This document shows, piece by piece, positions 5,688 to 12,782 of a stretch of 23,081 nt of DNA (the first letter of the stretch is position 1; the number at the start of each line of letters is the position of its first letter). The DNA comes from Nocardioides sp. (GTDB lineage: Bacteria; Actinomycetota; Actinomycetes; Propionibacteriales; Nocardioidaceae): contig JAPSKJ010000013.1 in assembly GCA_031177735.1 (NCBI GenBank), forward strand, positions 1 through 23,081, written 5' to 3'. The notes below the pieces were generated by a model. The model searched no databases. It was given only the letters and a program-made list of their open reading frames with translations, and was not told where the DNA came from. The position numbers and the translations under genes were made by a program.

Positions 5688-6531
5688 CGGCGGTGACGAA
5701 GTCGATGAGCTCCTCCACCCGCCCGAGCAGGGCGGGCTCGAGATCGTCGTAGGACCTCACCTTCGACAAGATGTGCTGCCACGCGCGGGCGATGTCGGCC
5801 TGGTCGCGGTGCGGCCAGCCCAGGTGCTGGCACACGCCCTTCTTCCACTCGATGGTCCGCGGCACGGTCGGCCACGTCTTCAGCCCGAGACGGTCGGGCT
5901 TGACCGCCTGCCAGATGTCGACGAACGGGTGTCCCACGATGTGCACGTGGGCGCCGTTGGGGCCGCGCCGGATCGCCTCGGCGATGCGCGACTCCTTCGA
6001 GCCACGGACCAGGTGGTCGACGAGGACGCCGACCTTGCGCTGCGGTCCGGGCTTGAACGAGACCAGGTGGTCGGCGAGGTCGTCGACGCCGCCGAGGTAC
6101 TCCACCACCACGCCCTCGATCCGCAGGTCGTCGCCCCAGACCCGCTCGACCAGCTCGGCGTCGTGGCGCCCCTCGACGAAGATCCGGCTCGCGCGGGCCA
6201 CCCGCGCGGGCGCGTTGGCCACCGCGATCGAGCCGGAGGCGGTGCGCTTCGGACCGCTGGGGGCGGCGGGCTTGCGCACCGGCGGGACGAGGATCACCGG
6301 GCGGCCCTCGAGCAGGAAGCCCGGCCCGAGCGGGAAGGTGCGCCGCTTGCCGCGCCGGTCCTCCAGGGTCAACGTGCCGAGGTCGCGGTCGACGGCGACG
6401 ATCTCGCCGCACCAGTCCGTGGTGACCTCCTCGACCACCGTGCCGAGCTCGGCGGGGGCCTCGGTGGCGCGGCCGCGCTTGGGGACGCGCCAGTCGGTGC
6501 TGAGGACGTCGGAGCCGTAGCGATCAGTCAC
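5683..6531 (-). CDS. DUF3097 family protein with Toprim-like motif
   Basis: The 282-aa protein has the N-terminal RYGSDVL and the full length of the actinobacterial DUF3097 family, whose function is not established. An N-terminal beta-rich part (residues 30-85) ends in a basic, Pro-rich linker. A central segment reads RIFVEGRHDAELVERVWG (116-133), with Glu120, Gly121 and Asp124 arranged as in Toprim nucleotidyl domains, followed by YLGGVDDL and GVLVDHLVRGSKES (168-181) where Toprim proteins carry DxD. Only one Asp (Asp172, then His173) is present there, so metal-dependent catalysis is uncertain. The GTG start lies six bases after TAAGGT. It is followed downstream by convergent pspC. A nucleic-acid role is plausible but is inference. 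Confidence 0.88.
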   Translation of the reverse strand: MTDRYGSDVLSTDWRVPKRGRATEAPAELGTVVEEVTTDWCGEIVAVDRDLGTLTLEDRRGKRRTFPLGPGFLLEGRPVILVPPVRKPAAPSGPKRTASGSIAVANAPARVARASRIFVEGRHDAELVERVWGDDLRIEGVVVEYLGGVDDLADHLVSFKPGPQRKVGVLVDHLVRGSKESRIAEAIRRGPNGAHVHIVGHPFVDIWQAVKPDRLGLKTWPTVPRTIEWKKGVCQHLGWPHRDQADIARAWQHILSKVRSYDDLEPALLGRVEELIDFVTAD

Positions 6532-6537
6532 TCCAGC

Positions 6538-6543
6538 ACCTTA
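6538..6543 (-). promoter_or_regulatory. -10 element of DUF3097 gene (leaderless geometry)
   Basis: TAAGGT on the minus strand, six bases before the GTG at 6531, in the 14-bp gap after the MBL gene. It suggests separate initiation despite the close spacing. Confidence 0.5.
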
Positions 6544-6545
6544 AG

Positions 6546-7388
6546 TCACACCAGTGGCAGTCGCCGGTTGGCACGCGGCAGCTGCTCGTAGCCCCGGCGC
6601 ACCGCCTCGCCCAGACGCTCGGCCGGGAAGGGCCACTCGGCCGCGGCGGGTGCCTCGGCAACGGGGACACCCCGGCCCGCCAGGTCACGGATGGTCTCGG
6701 CGACCACCCCGATCGCCGAGCGCTGCTCGAGCACGAAGTCGCGCCCCACAGGTGCCCCGTGGCCGGGCACGACCACGGACCCCGGCGAGAGCAGCCCGAG
6801 CACGAGGTCGAGGCTCAGCGGCCAGTCCATCGGGAAGGAGTCGTCGCCGTAGGCCGGCGGCCCGGACTCCTCCACCAGGTCGCCCGCCAGCAGGACGTCG
6901 GCGTCCGGCACCCGCACCACCAGGTCGCCGGCGGTGTGGCCCCGGCCGGGGTGGATCAGCTCGACCTGCCGGTCGCCGAGATCGAGGGCCAGCGCCGAGG
7001 AGAACGTGCGGTCGGGGACCGCGAGCGGGGTCTCCGCGATGGCGGTCCCGCCCTCGACCGCGGCGTGCGCACGGACCTCCTCGCCGCGTCTGGCCAGCTC
7101 GGCCGCGGCGTCCTCGTGGGCGGTGACGGGGGCGGCGTACTCCTGGCGGAGGAGGTGGTTGCCGAAGCTGTGGTCGAAGTGCCAGTGCGTGTTGACGACC
7201 TCCACGACCGGCCCACCGAGGCCGCGGACGCCGGCGACGATCTCGCGGGCGAGCGCCGTGGAGGCCAAGGTGTCGACCACGACCAGGCCGCGCGCGCCGC
7301 CGATCACCCCGACGTTGACGTCGTACGCCGCGAAGCGGGCCACCCAGATCCGGTCGCCGACCTCGCGGAAGCTGGGGGAGTCGGCCAT
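6546..7388 (-). CDS. MBL-fold metallo-hydrolase
   Basis: The 280-aa protein has the complete metallo-beta-lactamase-fold ligand set: HxHxDH as His68, His70, Asp72, His73 (NTHWHFDH), His151 in GRGHTAGD, Asp170 in LLAGDLVE, and His210 in VPGHGAPV. A two-metal centre is therefore intact. The sequence between the motifs resembles the generic cyclase/flavin-poor hydrolase branch rather than a named subfamily; substrate could be a thioester, lactone, phosphodiester or beta-lactam and cannot be read from sequence. There is no signal peptide, so it is cytosolic. TAGGCT seven bases before the ATG predicts a leaderless transcript. It lies 31 bp downstream of the DUF2470 gene and 14 bp upstream of DUF3097, all on the minus strand. 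Confidence 0.88.
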   Translation of the reverse strand: MADSPSFREVGDRIWVARFAAYDVNVGVIGGARGLVVVDTLASTALAREIVAGVRGLGGPVVEVVNTHWHFDHSFGNHLLRQEYAAPVTAHEDAAAELARRGEEVRAHAAVEGGTAIAETPLAVPDRTFSSALALDLGDRQVELIHPGRGHTAGDLVVRVPDADVLLAGDLVEESGPPAYGDDSFPMDWPLSLDLVLGLLSPGSVVVPGHGAPVGRDFVLEQRSAIGVVAETIRDLAGRGVPVAEAPAAAEWPFPAERLGEAVRRGYEQLPRANRRLPLV

Positions 7389-7395
7389 GCGAGCC

Positions 7396-7401
7396 AGCCT
7401 A
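7396..7401 (-). promoter_or_regulatory. -10 element of MBL gene (leaderless geometry)
   Basis: TAGGCT on the minus strand, seven bases before the ATG at 7388, just after the DUF2470 stop codon. Confidence 0.5.
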
Positions 7402-7419
7402 GGACCCGCGGGCGAGCGC

Positions 7420-8193
7420 TCAGCAGATGCCGGGGTGGAGCCGCGAGCGCAGCAGGTCGCCGAGCTGCTCTGCCGTGGCGGCCGGCCACGGGAAGGTCAC
7501 CGCACGCGCATGGGCGCCGGCGGCGTCCACCCAACGCAGCTCGGCCCCGGTGGCCGACAGGTCGGCCAGCTGCACGCCGATGACGTCGCCGAGGCGGGTG
7601 TGACTGAGGGCGGCGACCGCGCGACGCAGCTCGTCCTGGTGGCAGTCGTTGGCGTGCTGGGTGCAGCGTTGGAGGTAACCGCGGTTGAGCTGGTGGGTCG
7701 CCGCCCGGAACGCCCCGAGCGGCACCCGCGCCCGCTCGGTGATCGACCCGTCGGCGGCGACCCGGGCGAGCAGGACGAACCCGGGGTCGAGCGCGACCAC
7801 GTCGCGCACCTCCGGGCAGCAGACGCACTCCTCGCGGCCGGCCGTGCGCAGGCGTCCGGCGATGCTGAGCACCAGCTCGCGGTCGGCGGTCCCGGGCGCG
7901 CCCAGGGCGCTGGCGACCTTGATCAGAGCGCTCTGGTTGGCGGCGCCGGCGAACGACACCGGCGAGTCGAGGCTGCACACGAAGGTGGGGATGCCCTCCC
8001 GGTCGTGCAGGCCGAGGCTCGCCACGGGGTCAGCGCCGGCGTCGAGCTCGAGCGACGTGCCGTCGACGACGAGCTCGACCTCGGACGCACAGGCGAGGAC
8101 GCTGCGCGCGGTCTCGGCGAGCTGGTCGGGGTCGGCGAGCAGCCCCGCGCCGCCGCGGCGCGAGCTCCCGGGGCGGCCGTCGGTCGACGTCAT
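7420..8193 (-). CDS. DUF2470-domain protein, iron-regulated
   Basis: The 257-aa start is decided by GGAGG five bases before the ATG at 8193; the earlier in-frame GTG at 8199 lies inside that Shine-Dalgarno. The C-terminal third (about residues 172-253) resembles DUF2470: LQRCTQHANDCHQDELRRAVA where the family has HxNxDH, then LGDVIGVQLADLSATGAELRWVD and VTFPWP. The N-terminal part (25-160) looks like a divergent split-barrel, as in HugZ-like heme-handling proteins, and contains a CVCCPE cluster (Cys123, 125, 126) plus Cys177/Cys184, which could bind metal. An iron box lies 22 bp upstream, so expression should rise when iron is scarce. A role in heme or iron use is the best guess; no enzymatic residue proves it. 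Confidence 0.75.
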   Translation of the reverse strand: MTSTDGRPGSSRRGGAGLLADPDQLAETARSVLACASEVELVVDGTSLELDAGADPVASLGLHDREGIPTFVCSLDSPVSFAGAANQSALIKVASALGAPGTADRELVLSIAGRLRTAGREECVCCPEVRDVVALDPGFVLLARVAADGSITERARVPLGAFRAATHQLNRGYLQRCTQHANDCHQDELRRAVAALSHTRLGDVIGVQLADLSATGAELRWVDAAGAHARAVTFPWPAATAEQLGDLLRSRLHPGIC

Positions 8194-8214
8194 GAACACC
8201 TCCGCAGTGATTGG

Positions 8215-8233
8215 TTAGGTGAGCCTAACCTAC
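8215..8233 (-). promoter_or_regulatory. DtxR/IdeR-type iron box
   Basis: TTAGGTGAGCCTAACCTAC matches the 19-bp consensus TTAGGTTAGGCTAACCTAA at 16 of 19 positions, with both half-sites intact. It lies 22 bp before the DUF2470 start and includes a -10-like TAGGCT on the minus strand (8227-8222), so bound repressor would block that promoter. hrcA is 120 bp away in the other direction and has its own operator. Confidence 0.78.
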
Positions 8234-8292
8234 GTAGGACGGAGCGTGCTGGCAAGGGGCGTGCCAGACCTCGGATCTTCCGCCGAGGCGGG

Positions 8293-8298
8293 TAGCAT
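8293..8298 (+). promoter_or_regulatory. -10 element of the hrcA operon
   Basis: TAGCAT touching the left edge of the CIRCE element; transcription would begin within the CIRCE left arm at about 8305. No clear TTGAC-like -35 is seen 16-18 bases upstream. Confidence 0.55.
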
Positions 8299-8324
8299 TG
8301 GCACTCAGCGGAAGTGAGTGCCAA
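8298..8324. promoter_or_regulatory. CIRCE operator (HrcA binding site)
   Basis: TTGGCACTC (8298-8306), nine-base spacer, GAGTGCCAA (8316-8324): a perfect 9-bp inverted repeat. The arms differ from the classical TTAGCACTC/GAGTGCTAA by one position each, and the two changes compensate. It directly precedes hrcA, implying heat-responsive autorepression of the operon. Confidence 0.93.
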
Positions 8325-8353
8325 GACGTCGGTCGAGCAGCAGGAGGTGCGCC

Positions 8354-9376
8354 ATGCAGGAGGACCGCAGGCTCGCCGTGCTCCGCGCCATCGTCGAGGA
8401 CTACGTCGCCACCGAGGAGCCGGTCGGCTCCAAGGCGCTGGTCGAGCGGCACGGGCTGGGCGTCTCGCCCGCCACCGTGCGCAACGACATGGCCGTGCTG
8501 GAGGACGAGGGCTACATCACCCAGCCGCACACCAGCGCCGGCCGGGTGCCCACCGACAAGGGCTACCGGCTCTTCGTCGACCGGCTCGCCAGCGTCAAGC
8601 CGATGACCCAGGCCGAGCGCCGCGCGATCGCCGCGTTCCTCGACGGCGCGGTCGACCTCGACGACGTGGTGCAGCGCTCGGTGCGGCTGCTCTCCCAGCT
8701 CACCCGCCAGGTCGCGGTGGTGCAGTACCCCACCCTGAGCCGCTCCACGGTCCGCCACGTCGAGCTGGTGCTGCTCGCGCCGCGCCGGATGCTCGTCGTG
8801 CTGATCCTGTCCACCGGGCGGGTCGAGCAGCGGCTCGTGGAGCTGCCGGCCGAGCTCGACGAGGACGCCCTCGCCGACCTGCGTGGCCGGGTCAACCGGG
8901 CGGCCACCGGCGAGGTGATCGCCGACGCCGTCGCCGCACTGCGCGACCTGCCCGGCGGCACCGGGGGTGAACCCGACCCGGTGGCCGGTGCGGTCGTCGA
9001 CGTACTGGTCGATGCGATGCAGGACCACCGTTCCGACGAGCGGATCGCGGTGGCCGGCACCGGCAACCTGGCGCGCTACGGCGACAGCTTCGACTCGGCC
9101 GTGCGGCCGCTGCTGGAGGCGCTGGAGGAGCATGTCGTGCTGCTCAAGCTGATGGGCGAGGCCACCGCGTCCGGCGCCCTCACCGTGCGGATCGGTGCCG
9201 AGGGTCCCTACGAGGAGCTCTCTTCCACCAGCGTCATCGCCACCGGCTACGGCCCGCGCGACGAGGCGCTGGCGACCCTGGGCGTGGTGGGGCCGACCCG
9301 GATGGACTACCCCGGCACGATGGGGGCGGTCCGCGCCGTCGCCCGCTACGTCTCGCGCATCCTCGACGAGTCCTGA
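8354..9376 (+). CDS. hrcA: Heat-inducible transcription repressor HrcA
   Basis: The start is ATG 8354 with AGGAGGTG at 8342-8349; in-frame upstream codons lie in the CIRCE. The 340-aa protein has the N-terminal winged helix (residues 1-75: EPVGSKALVERHGLGVSPATVRNDMAVLEDEGYI, then TSAGRVPTDKGYR at 60-72) and the GAF-like dimerisation and inserted domains ending with GTMGAVRAVARYVSRIL. HrcA binds CIRCE to repress chaperone genes and releases it when GroEL is titrated by unfolded protein. The overlapping CIRCE upstream shows autoregulation. It heads an operon with dnaJ2, rsmE and an ABM-domain gene, as in many actinobacteria. Confidence 0.96.
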   Translation: MQEDRRLAVLRAIVEDYVATEEPVGSKALVERHGLGVSPATVRNDMAVLEDEGYITQPHTSAGRVPTDKGYRLFVDRLASVKPMTQAERRAIAAFLDGAVDLDDVVQRSVRLLSQLTRQVAVVQYPTLSRSTVRHVELVLLAPRRMLVVLILSTGRVEQRLVELPAELDEDALADLRGRVNRAATGEVIADAVAALRDLPGGTGGEPDPVAGAVVDVLVDAMQDHRSDERIAVAGTGNLARYGDSFDSAVRPLLEALEEHVVLLKLMGEATASGALTVRIGAEGPYEELSSTSVIATGYGPRDEALATLGVVGPTRMDYPGTMGAVRAVARYVSRILDES

Positions 9377-9391
9377 CCGCCGCCCGCTCAG

Positions 9392-9419
9392 CCAGATCAG
9401 CCCAGAGCCCAGATCAGCC
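9392..9419 (+). repeat. Short direct repeat between hrcA and dnaJ
   Basis: CCAGATCAGCC occurs at 9392-9402 and again at 9409-9419 (17-bp period) in the 53-bp hrcA-dnaJ gap, just before the dnaJ ribosome-binding region. It may be a local duplication. Confidence 0.5.
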
Positions 9420-9429
9420 TTAGGAAGAC

Positions 9430-10599
9430 GTGACGTTGGACCCCTACGAGCTCCTCGACGTTCCTCGCGACGCCGACGACGCCACCATCAAGAAGGCCTA
9501 CCGCAAGCTGGCCCGGGAGTACCACCCCGACGTCAACCCGGACCCGGCCGCGCAGGAGCGCTTCAAGGAGATCTCGCACGCCTACGAGATCCTCTCCGAC
9601 CCGCAGAAGCGGGCGGCGTACGACCGAGGTGGCGACCCGTTCGGCGGTTCGTTCGGCCAGGGGGCCGGCTTCTCCTTCACCGACATCATGGACGCGTTCT
9701 TCGGCGGCCAGGCTGGCGCGGCCTCCGGTCGCGGCCCGCGGCCACGGGTGCGGCGTGGCCAGGACGCGCTGATCCGGCTCGACGTCGAGCTGGCCGAGGC
9801 CGCGTTCGGGGTCACCCGCGAGCTGAAGGTCGACACGGCCGTCGTGTGCCCGCTGTGCCAGGGCGCCGGCGCGGCGCCCGGCAGCCGACCGGTCACCTGC
9901 GAGACCTGCCGCGGCGCCGGTGAGGTCGCCCACGTGCAGCGCTCGTTCCTGGGGGAGATCCGCACCCTGCGTCCCTGCGCGGCGTGCCGCGGCTTCGGCA
10001 CGATCATCCCCGACCCCTGCCGGGAGTGCTCCGGCGACGGCCGGGTGCGCTCGCGCCGCACGCTCACCGTCAAGATCCCCGCCGGTGTCGACACCGGCAC
10101 GCGTGTGCAGCTCGCCGAGCAGGGCGAGGTCGGCCCCGGCGGCGGACCCGCCGGTGACCTCTACGTCGAGATCCACGTCGCGGGTCACGCCACGTTCACG
10201 CGGCAGGGCAACGACCTGCGGTGCGCGGTGACGGTGCCGATGACGGCCGCCGCGCTTGGCACCACGATCACCCTGCCGACCCTCGAGGCCGACCTCGTCG
10301 CCGAGGGGCTGGTCCCGGCCGAGGAGGTCGAGACGTCCTTCGAGCTCGAGGTGAAGCCCGGCACGCAGTCCGGCACCGAGACCGTGCTCCGCGGCCGCGG
10401 CGTGCCCGGGCTGCGCGGTGGCCGCGGCGACCTGGTCGTCACCACGCTGGTCGAGACGCCCACCAGGCTCGACGCCGCCCAGGAGGAGCTGATCCGCCAG
10501 CTCGCCGCGGCGCGCGGGGAGACCGACGTGATCGGCACGCTGAAGCCGGGTGGCCACTCCGGCTTCTTCGGCCGACTCCGCGACGCCTTCAACCACTGA
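9430..10599 (+). CDS. dnaJ: Molecular chaperone DnaJ (actinobacterial DnaJ2)
   Basis: The GTG start follows AGGAAG (9422-9427). The 389-aa protein has a J domain (residues 3-65) with His-Pro-Asp at 32-34, a short Gly/Phe-rich stretch, four CxxCxGxG zinc repeats (CPLCQGAG, CETCRGAG, CAACRGFG, CRECSGDG; about 140-210), and the two C-terminal substrate-binding beta domains. It stimulates DnaK ATPase and delivers unfolded clients. Linkage to hrcA behind CIRCE identifies it as the second DnaJ of actinobacteria; dnaK-grpE-dnaJ1 is normally elsewhere. The stop shares its last A with the rsmE ATG (TGATG), indicating translational coupling. Confidence 0.96.
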   Translation: MTLDPYELLDVPRDADDATIKKAYRKLAREYHPDVNPDPAAQERFKEISHAYEILSDPQKRAAYDRGGDPFGGSFGQGAGFSFTDIMDAFFGGQAGAASGRGPRPRVRRGQDALIRLDVELAEAAFGVTRELKVDTAVVCPLCQGAGAAPGSRPVTCETCRGAGEVAHVQRSFLGEIRTLRPCAACRGFGTIIPDPCRECSGDGRVRSRRTLTVKIPAGVDTGTRVQLAEQGEVGPGGGPAGDLYVEIHVAGHATFTRQGNDLRCAVTVPMTAAALGTTITLPTLEADLVAEGLVPAEEVETSFELEVKPGTQSGTETVLRGRGVPGLRGGRGDLVVTTLVETPTRLDAAQEELIRQLAAARGETDVIGTLKPGGHSGFFGRLRDAFNH

Positions 10600-11339
10600 T
10601 GTCGCTGCCGGTCCACCTGGTGCCCTCGCTAGGGGGCGTGGCTCCCGGCGAGCTGGTGGCGGTCGACGGCGACGAGGCGCACCACGCGGTCGCCGTACGT
10701 CGCCTCCGGGTCGGTGAGCAGGTCGTGCTCACCGACGGCGCGGGTGTGGCGGTCACCGGGGAGGTGGCCGGGACCGGCAAGCGGTCGATGTCGGTGCGGG
10801 TGCTCGACGTGGCCACCGCCGAGGCGCCGGCGCCGGCGGTCACGGTGGTGCAGGCGATCCCGAAGGGCGAGCGTGGGGAGCTCGCCGTGGAGGTGCTCAC
10901 CGAGATCGGCTGCGCCCGGATCGTGCCGTGGGCGGCGTCCCGCTCGGTGGCCGTCTGGAAGGGCGAGCGCGCCGAGAAGTCGCTGGCCAAGTGGCGGGCC
11001 ACCGCTCGCGAGGCGGCCAAGCAGGCCCGGCGGGCGTGGTTTCCCGAGGTCGCGCCGATGGCGACCACCACACAGGTCGCCGACCTCGTCTCGAGCGCCG
11101 CGCTGGCCGTGGTGCTGCACGAGGAGGCGACGTCGGCCCTGGCCGCGGTCACGGTGCCCGGCGACGGTGACGTCGTCGTCGTGGTCGGCCCCGAGGGCGG
11201 CCTGACCCGCGAGGAGGTCGCGGCCTTCGAGGAGGCCGGTGCGGTCACGGTCCGGCTCGGCGCCGAGGTGCTGCGCACGTCCACGGCCGGGGTCGCCGCG
11301 GTCAGCGCGCTGCTCGCGCGCACGAGGCGCTGGGCGTGA
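10599..11339 (+). CDS. rsmE: 16S rRNA (uridine1498-N3)-methyltransferase RsmE
   Basis: The 246-aa SPOUT-class enzyme has an N-terminal PUA-like domain (EAHHAVAVRRLRVGE, residues 26-40) and a C-terminal trefoil-knot SAM domain with GPEGG (197-201) and LGAEVLRTSTA (220-230), the RsmE signature motifs. It methylates N3 of U1498 in the decoding region of 16S rRNA, using the assembled 30S subunit in E. coli. The ATG overlaps the dnaJ stop by one base and the rsmE stop overlaps the next gene by GTGA, so it is translationally coupled on both sides and should be co-induced by heat shock with hrcA-dnaJ. Confidence 0.94.
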   Translation: MSLPVHLVPSLGGVAPGELVAVDGDEAHHAVAVRRLRVGEQVVLTDGAGVAVTGEVAGTGKRSMSVRVLDVATAEAPAPAVTVVQAIPKGERGELAVEVLTEIGCARIVPWAASRSVAVWKGERAEKSLAKWRATAREAAKQARRAWFPEVAPMATTTQVADLVSSAALAVVLHEEATSALAAVTVPGDGDVVVVVGPEGGLTREEVAAFEEAGAVTVRLGAEVLRTSTAGVAAVSALLARTRRWA

Positions 11340-11674
11340 GCGCGGTGTCCTGGCTCGCGCCGACTCCGGAGCCGCCCTACACGGCGGTCATCTTCACCTC
11401 GACCCACGCGGCGAACACCGACGGCTACGCCGAGACCGCCGAGGCGATGGCCGCCCTCGCGGCGCAGCAGCCCGGCTACCTCGGCGTCGAGAGCGTCCGT
11501 GAGGGCGAGCGCGGCATCACCGTGTCCTACTGGGCGACCGCGGCCGACGCCCGCGCCTGGAAGCAGGTCGCCGCACACCTCCTCGCCCAGCGCCGCGGCC
11601 GGGCGGAGTGGTACGCCGACTACCGGGTCCGCGTCGCGACCGTGGAGCGCGACTACGGCTTCGGCCGGACCTGA
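11336..11674 (+). CDS. Antibiotic-biosynthesis-monooxygenase (ABM) fold protein
   Basis: The 112-aa protein begins at GTG overlapping the rsmE stop by four bases. It has the dimeric alpha-beta barrel pattern: a first strand YTAVIFTSTHA, a helix YAETAEAMAALAAQQPGYLGVESVRE and a strand GITVSYWATAADARAWKQ, followed by HLLAQRRGRAEWYADYRVRVATVERDYGF. This is the generic ABM/YczJ-like family; members include heme-degrading monooxygenases and quinol or stress-related enzymes, but no catalytic residue set (such as the IsdG Asn-Trp-His triad) is apparent, so heme degradation is not supported. It is the last gene of the heat-shock operon and converges on the winged-helix gene through a strong hairpin. 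Confidence 0.8.
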   Translation: MSAVSWLAPTPEPPYTAVIFTSTHAANTDGYAETAEAMAALAAQQPGYLGVESVREGERGITVSYWATAADARAWKQVAAHLLAQRRGRAEWYADYRVRVATVERDYGFGRT

Positions 11675-11707
11675 ACCCCGGCTGCGCCACACTCCCGACC
11701 GGCAGGC

Positions 11708-11736
11708 GTGACCACGCGTCCGGGACCGGTGGTCAC
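11708..11736. terminator. Bidirectional terminator between ABM and winged-helix genes
   Basis: GTGACCAC (11708-11715) and GTGGTCAC (11729-11736) are a perfect 8-bp inverted repeat with a 13-base loop that itself contains GTCC-G-GGAC. It overlaps the stop codon of the minus-strand gene and lies 34 bp past the ABM stop, as expected for a shared terminator of convergent operons. No U-tract. Confidence 0.65.
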
Positions 11737-12782
11737 TCGACGGCGAGCAGGGTCTCCACGCGGGCGATCTCGTCGTCGAGCTCGGCCCGTTCGCGCGGTG
11801 AGAGGGTGCGTAGGAGGGTGACCACCTGCACCCGGCCGTCGACGGGCTTCCAGAGCCCGGTGAGCCAGCCGTCGACCAGGATCACGCTGCCGAGGCCGCC
11901 GTTGCGTCCCATCCACGCCTGCCGGGCGACCGGAGTGGTGACCCGGTCGCGGGCCTGGTGGGCGAGCCAGAGGTTGTCGTAGGTGCCCAGCAGTCGCACC
12001 GGAGCCGGCTCCCCGCCCTCGACGACGGGGCCGTCCGGCACGTCGAAGAGCACCCTTGCGTCCTCGTCCTCGTGGCGGACCAGGTCGTCCATCCCCGTGA
12101 GCACCGGCCCCAGCCGGCGGACCCCGCTCCACGCGGTCACGTCCGACGCCGTCGCCGGGCCGAACGCGCGCAGGTAGCGCCGGACCAGCGCGGGCACGTC
12201 GGGGGAGGTGACCTCCGGCAGGCCGGTCCAGCGGGCGGCGTACTCGTAGACCACCCCGCCCGCCTGCTTCCACAGCCCACGAGGCGGCACCTGCGCGAGT
12301 GCGGCGACGTTGCGGGCGACGTGGCCCAGCCGGCTCGTTCCCGCGGAGGGGAACCGCGTCGCGAGGGCCTCCTCGAGCTGTCTGAGCGGCGTGGGGCCGG
12401 TCAGCGCAGCGGCCAGCGCGGCCTCGAACTCCTCGCGGGCGACCTCCGGTGGGAGGCCGTTGGGTGGTCCCTTGAGGATCTCGGCGTCGAGCACCGGCTG
12501 CGTCCAGGCGCGCACCTGCAGGGCGTCGGCCGCCGTGTGCAGGTGGATCGTGCCGCGCAGGGTGACCAGCCGCACCAGGGAGCGGTCCGCCAGGCCCGCG
12601 GAGAGCTCGCGCGGGTCGAAGTCCTCCAGGCGGGCGGCGAGGGAGAGGTAGGCCGGCAGCGGATCCTGCGCCTGCAGCCCGACCAGCCCATCGACCAGCT
12701 CGCGCGGGCCCGCGGAGCTGCGGCGCAGCAGGTGCTGGCGGGCCAGGAGGGTCCGGTTGAGGTCCGCCCGGCTCAGCCTCAC
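11733..12782 (-). CDS. Winged-helix DNA-binding domain protein (HTH_42 / YcaQ-related)
   Basis: Translation from GTG 12782 gives 349 aa; this GTG overlaps the upstream lipoprotein stop as GTGA, so translation is coupled and the longer frame to 13280 is a shadow. The N-terminus has LLARQHLL, LVGLQAQDPLPAYLSLAARL and LVRLVTLRGTIHLHTAAD, the signature of the winged-helix (pfam HTH_42, DUF1006) family, and the C-terminus has RLLGTYDNLWLAHQARDRV and a basic VILVDGWLTGLWKP segment. The family includes YcaQ/AlkX DNA glycosylases that open interstrand crosslinks, where a QxQ/QxR motif is catalytic; here it is QAQ (QAQDP). Whether this protein is a glycosylase is unproven. Confidence 0.85.
   Translation of the reverse strand: MRLSRADLNRTLLARQHLLRRSSAGPRELVDGLVGLQAQDPLPAYLSLAARLEDFDPRELSAGLADRSLVRLVTLRGTIHLHTAADALQVRAWTQPVLDAEILKGPPNGLPPEVAREEFEAALAAALTGPTPLRQLEEALATRFPSAGTSRLGHVARNVAALAQVPPRGLWKQAGGVVYEYAARWTGLPEVTSPDVPALVRRYLRAFGPATASDVTAWSGVRRLGPVLTGMDDLVRHEDEDARVLFDVPDGPVVEGGEPAPVRLLGTYDNLWLAHQARDRVTTPVARQAWMGRNGGLGSVILVDGWLTGLWKPVDGRVQVVTLLRTLSPRERAELDDEIARVETLLAVE

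Noticed and set aside
11336..11674. Heme-degrading monooxygenase (IsdG/MhuD) role for the ABM protein
   Set aside because: The Asn-Trp-His catalytic set cannot be identified and there is no iron box in front; the operon is heat-shock controlled.
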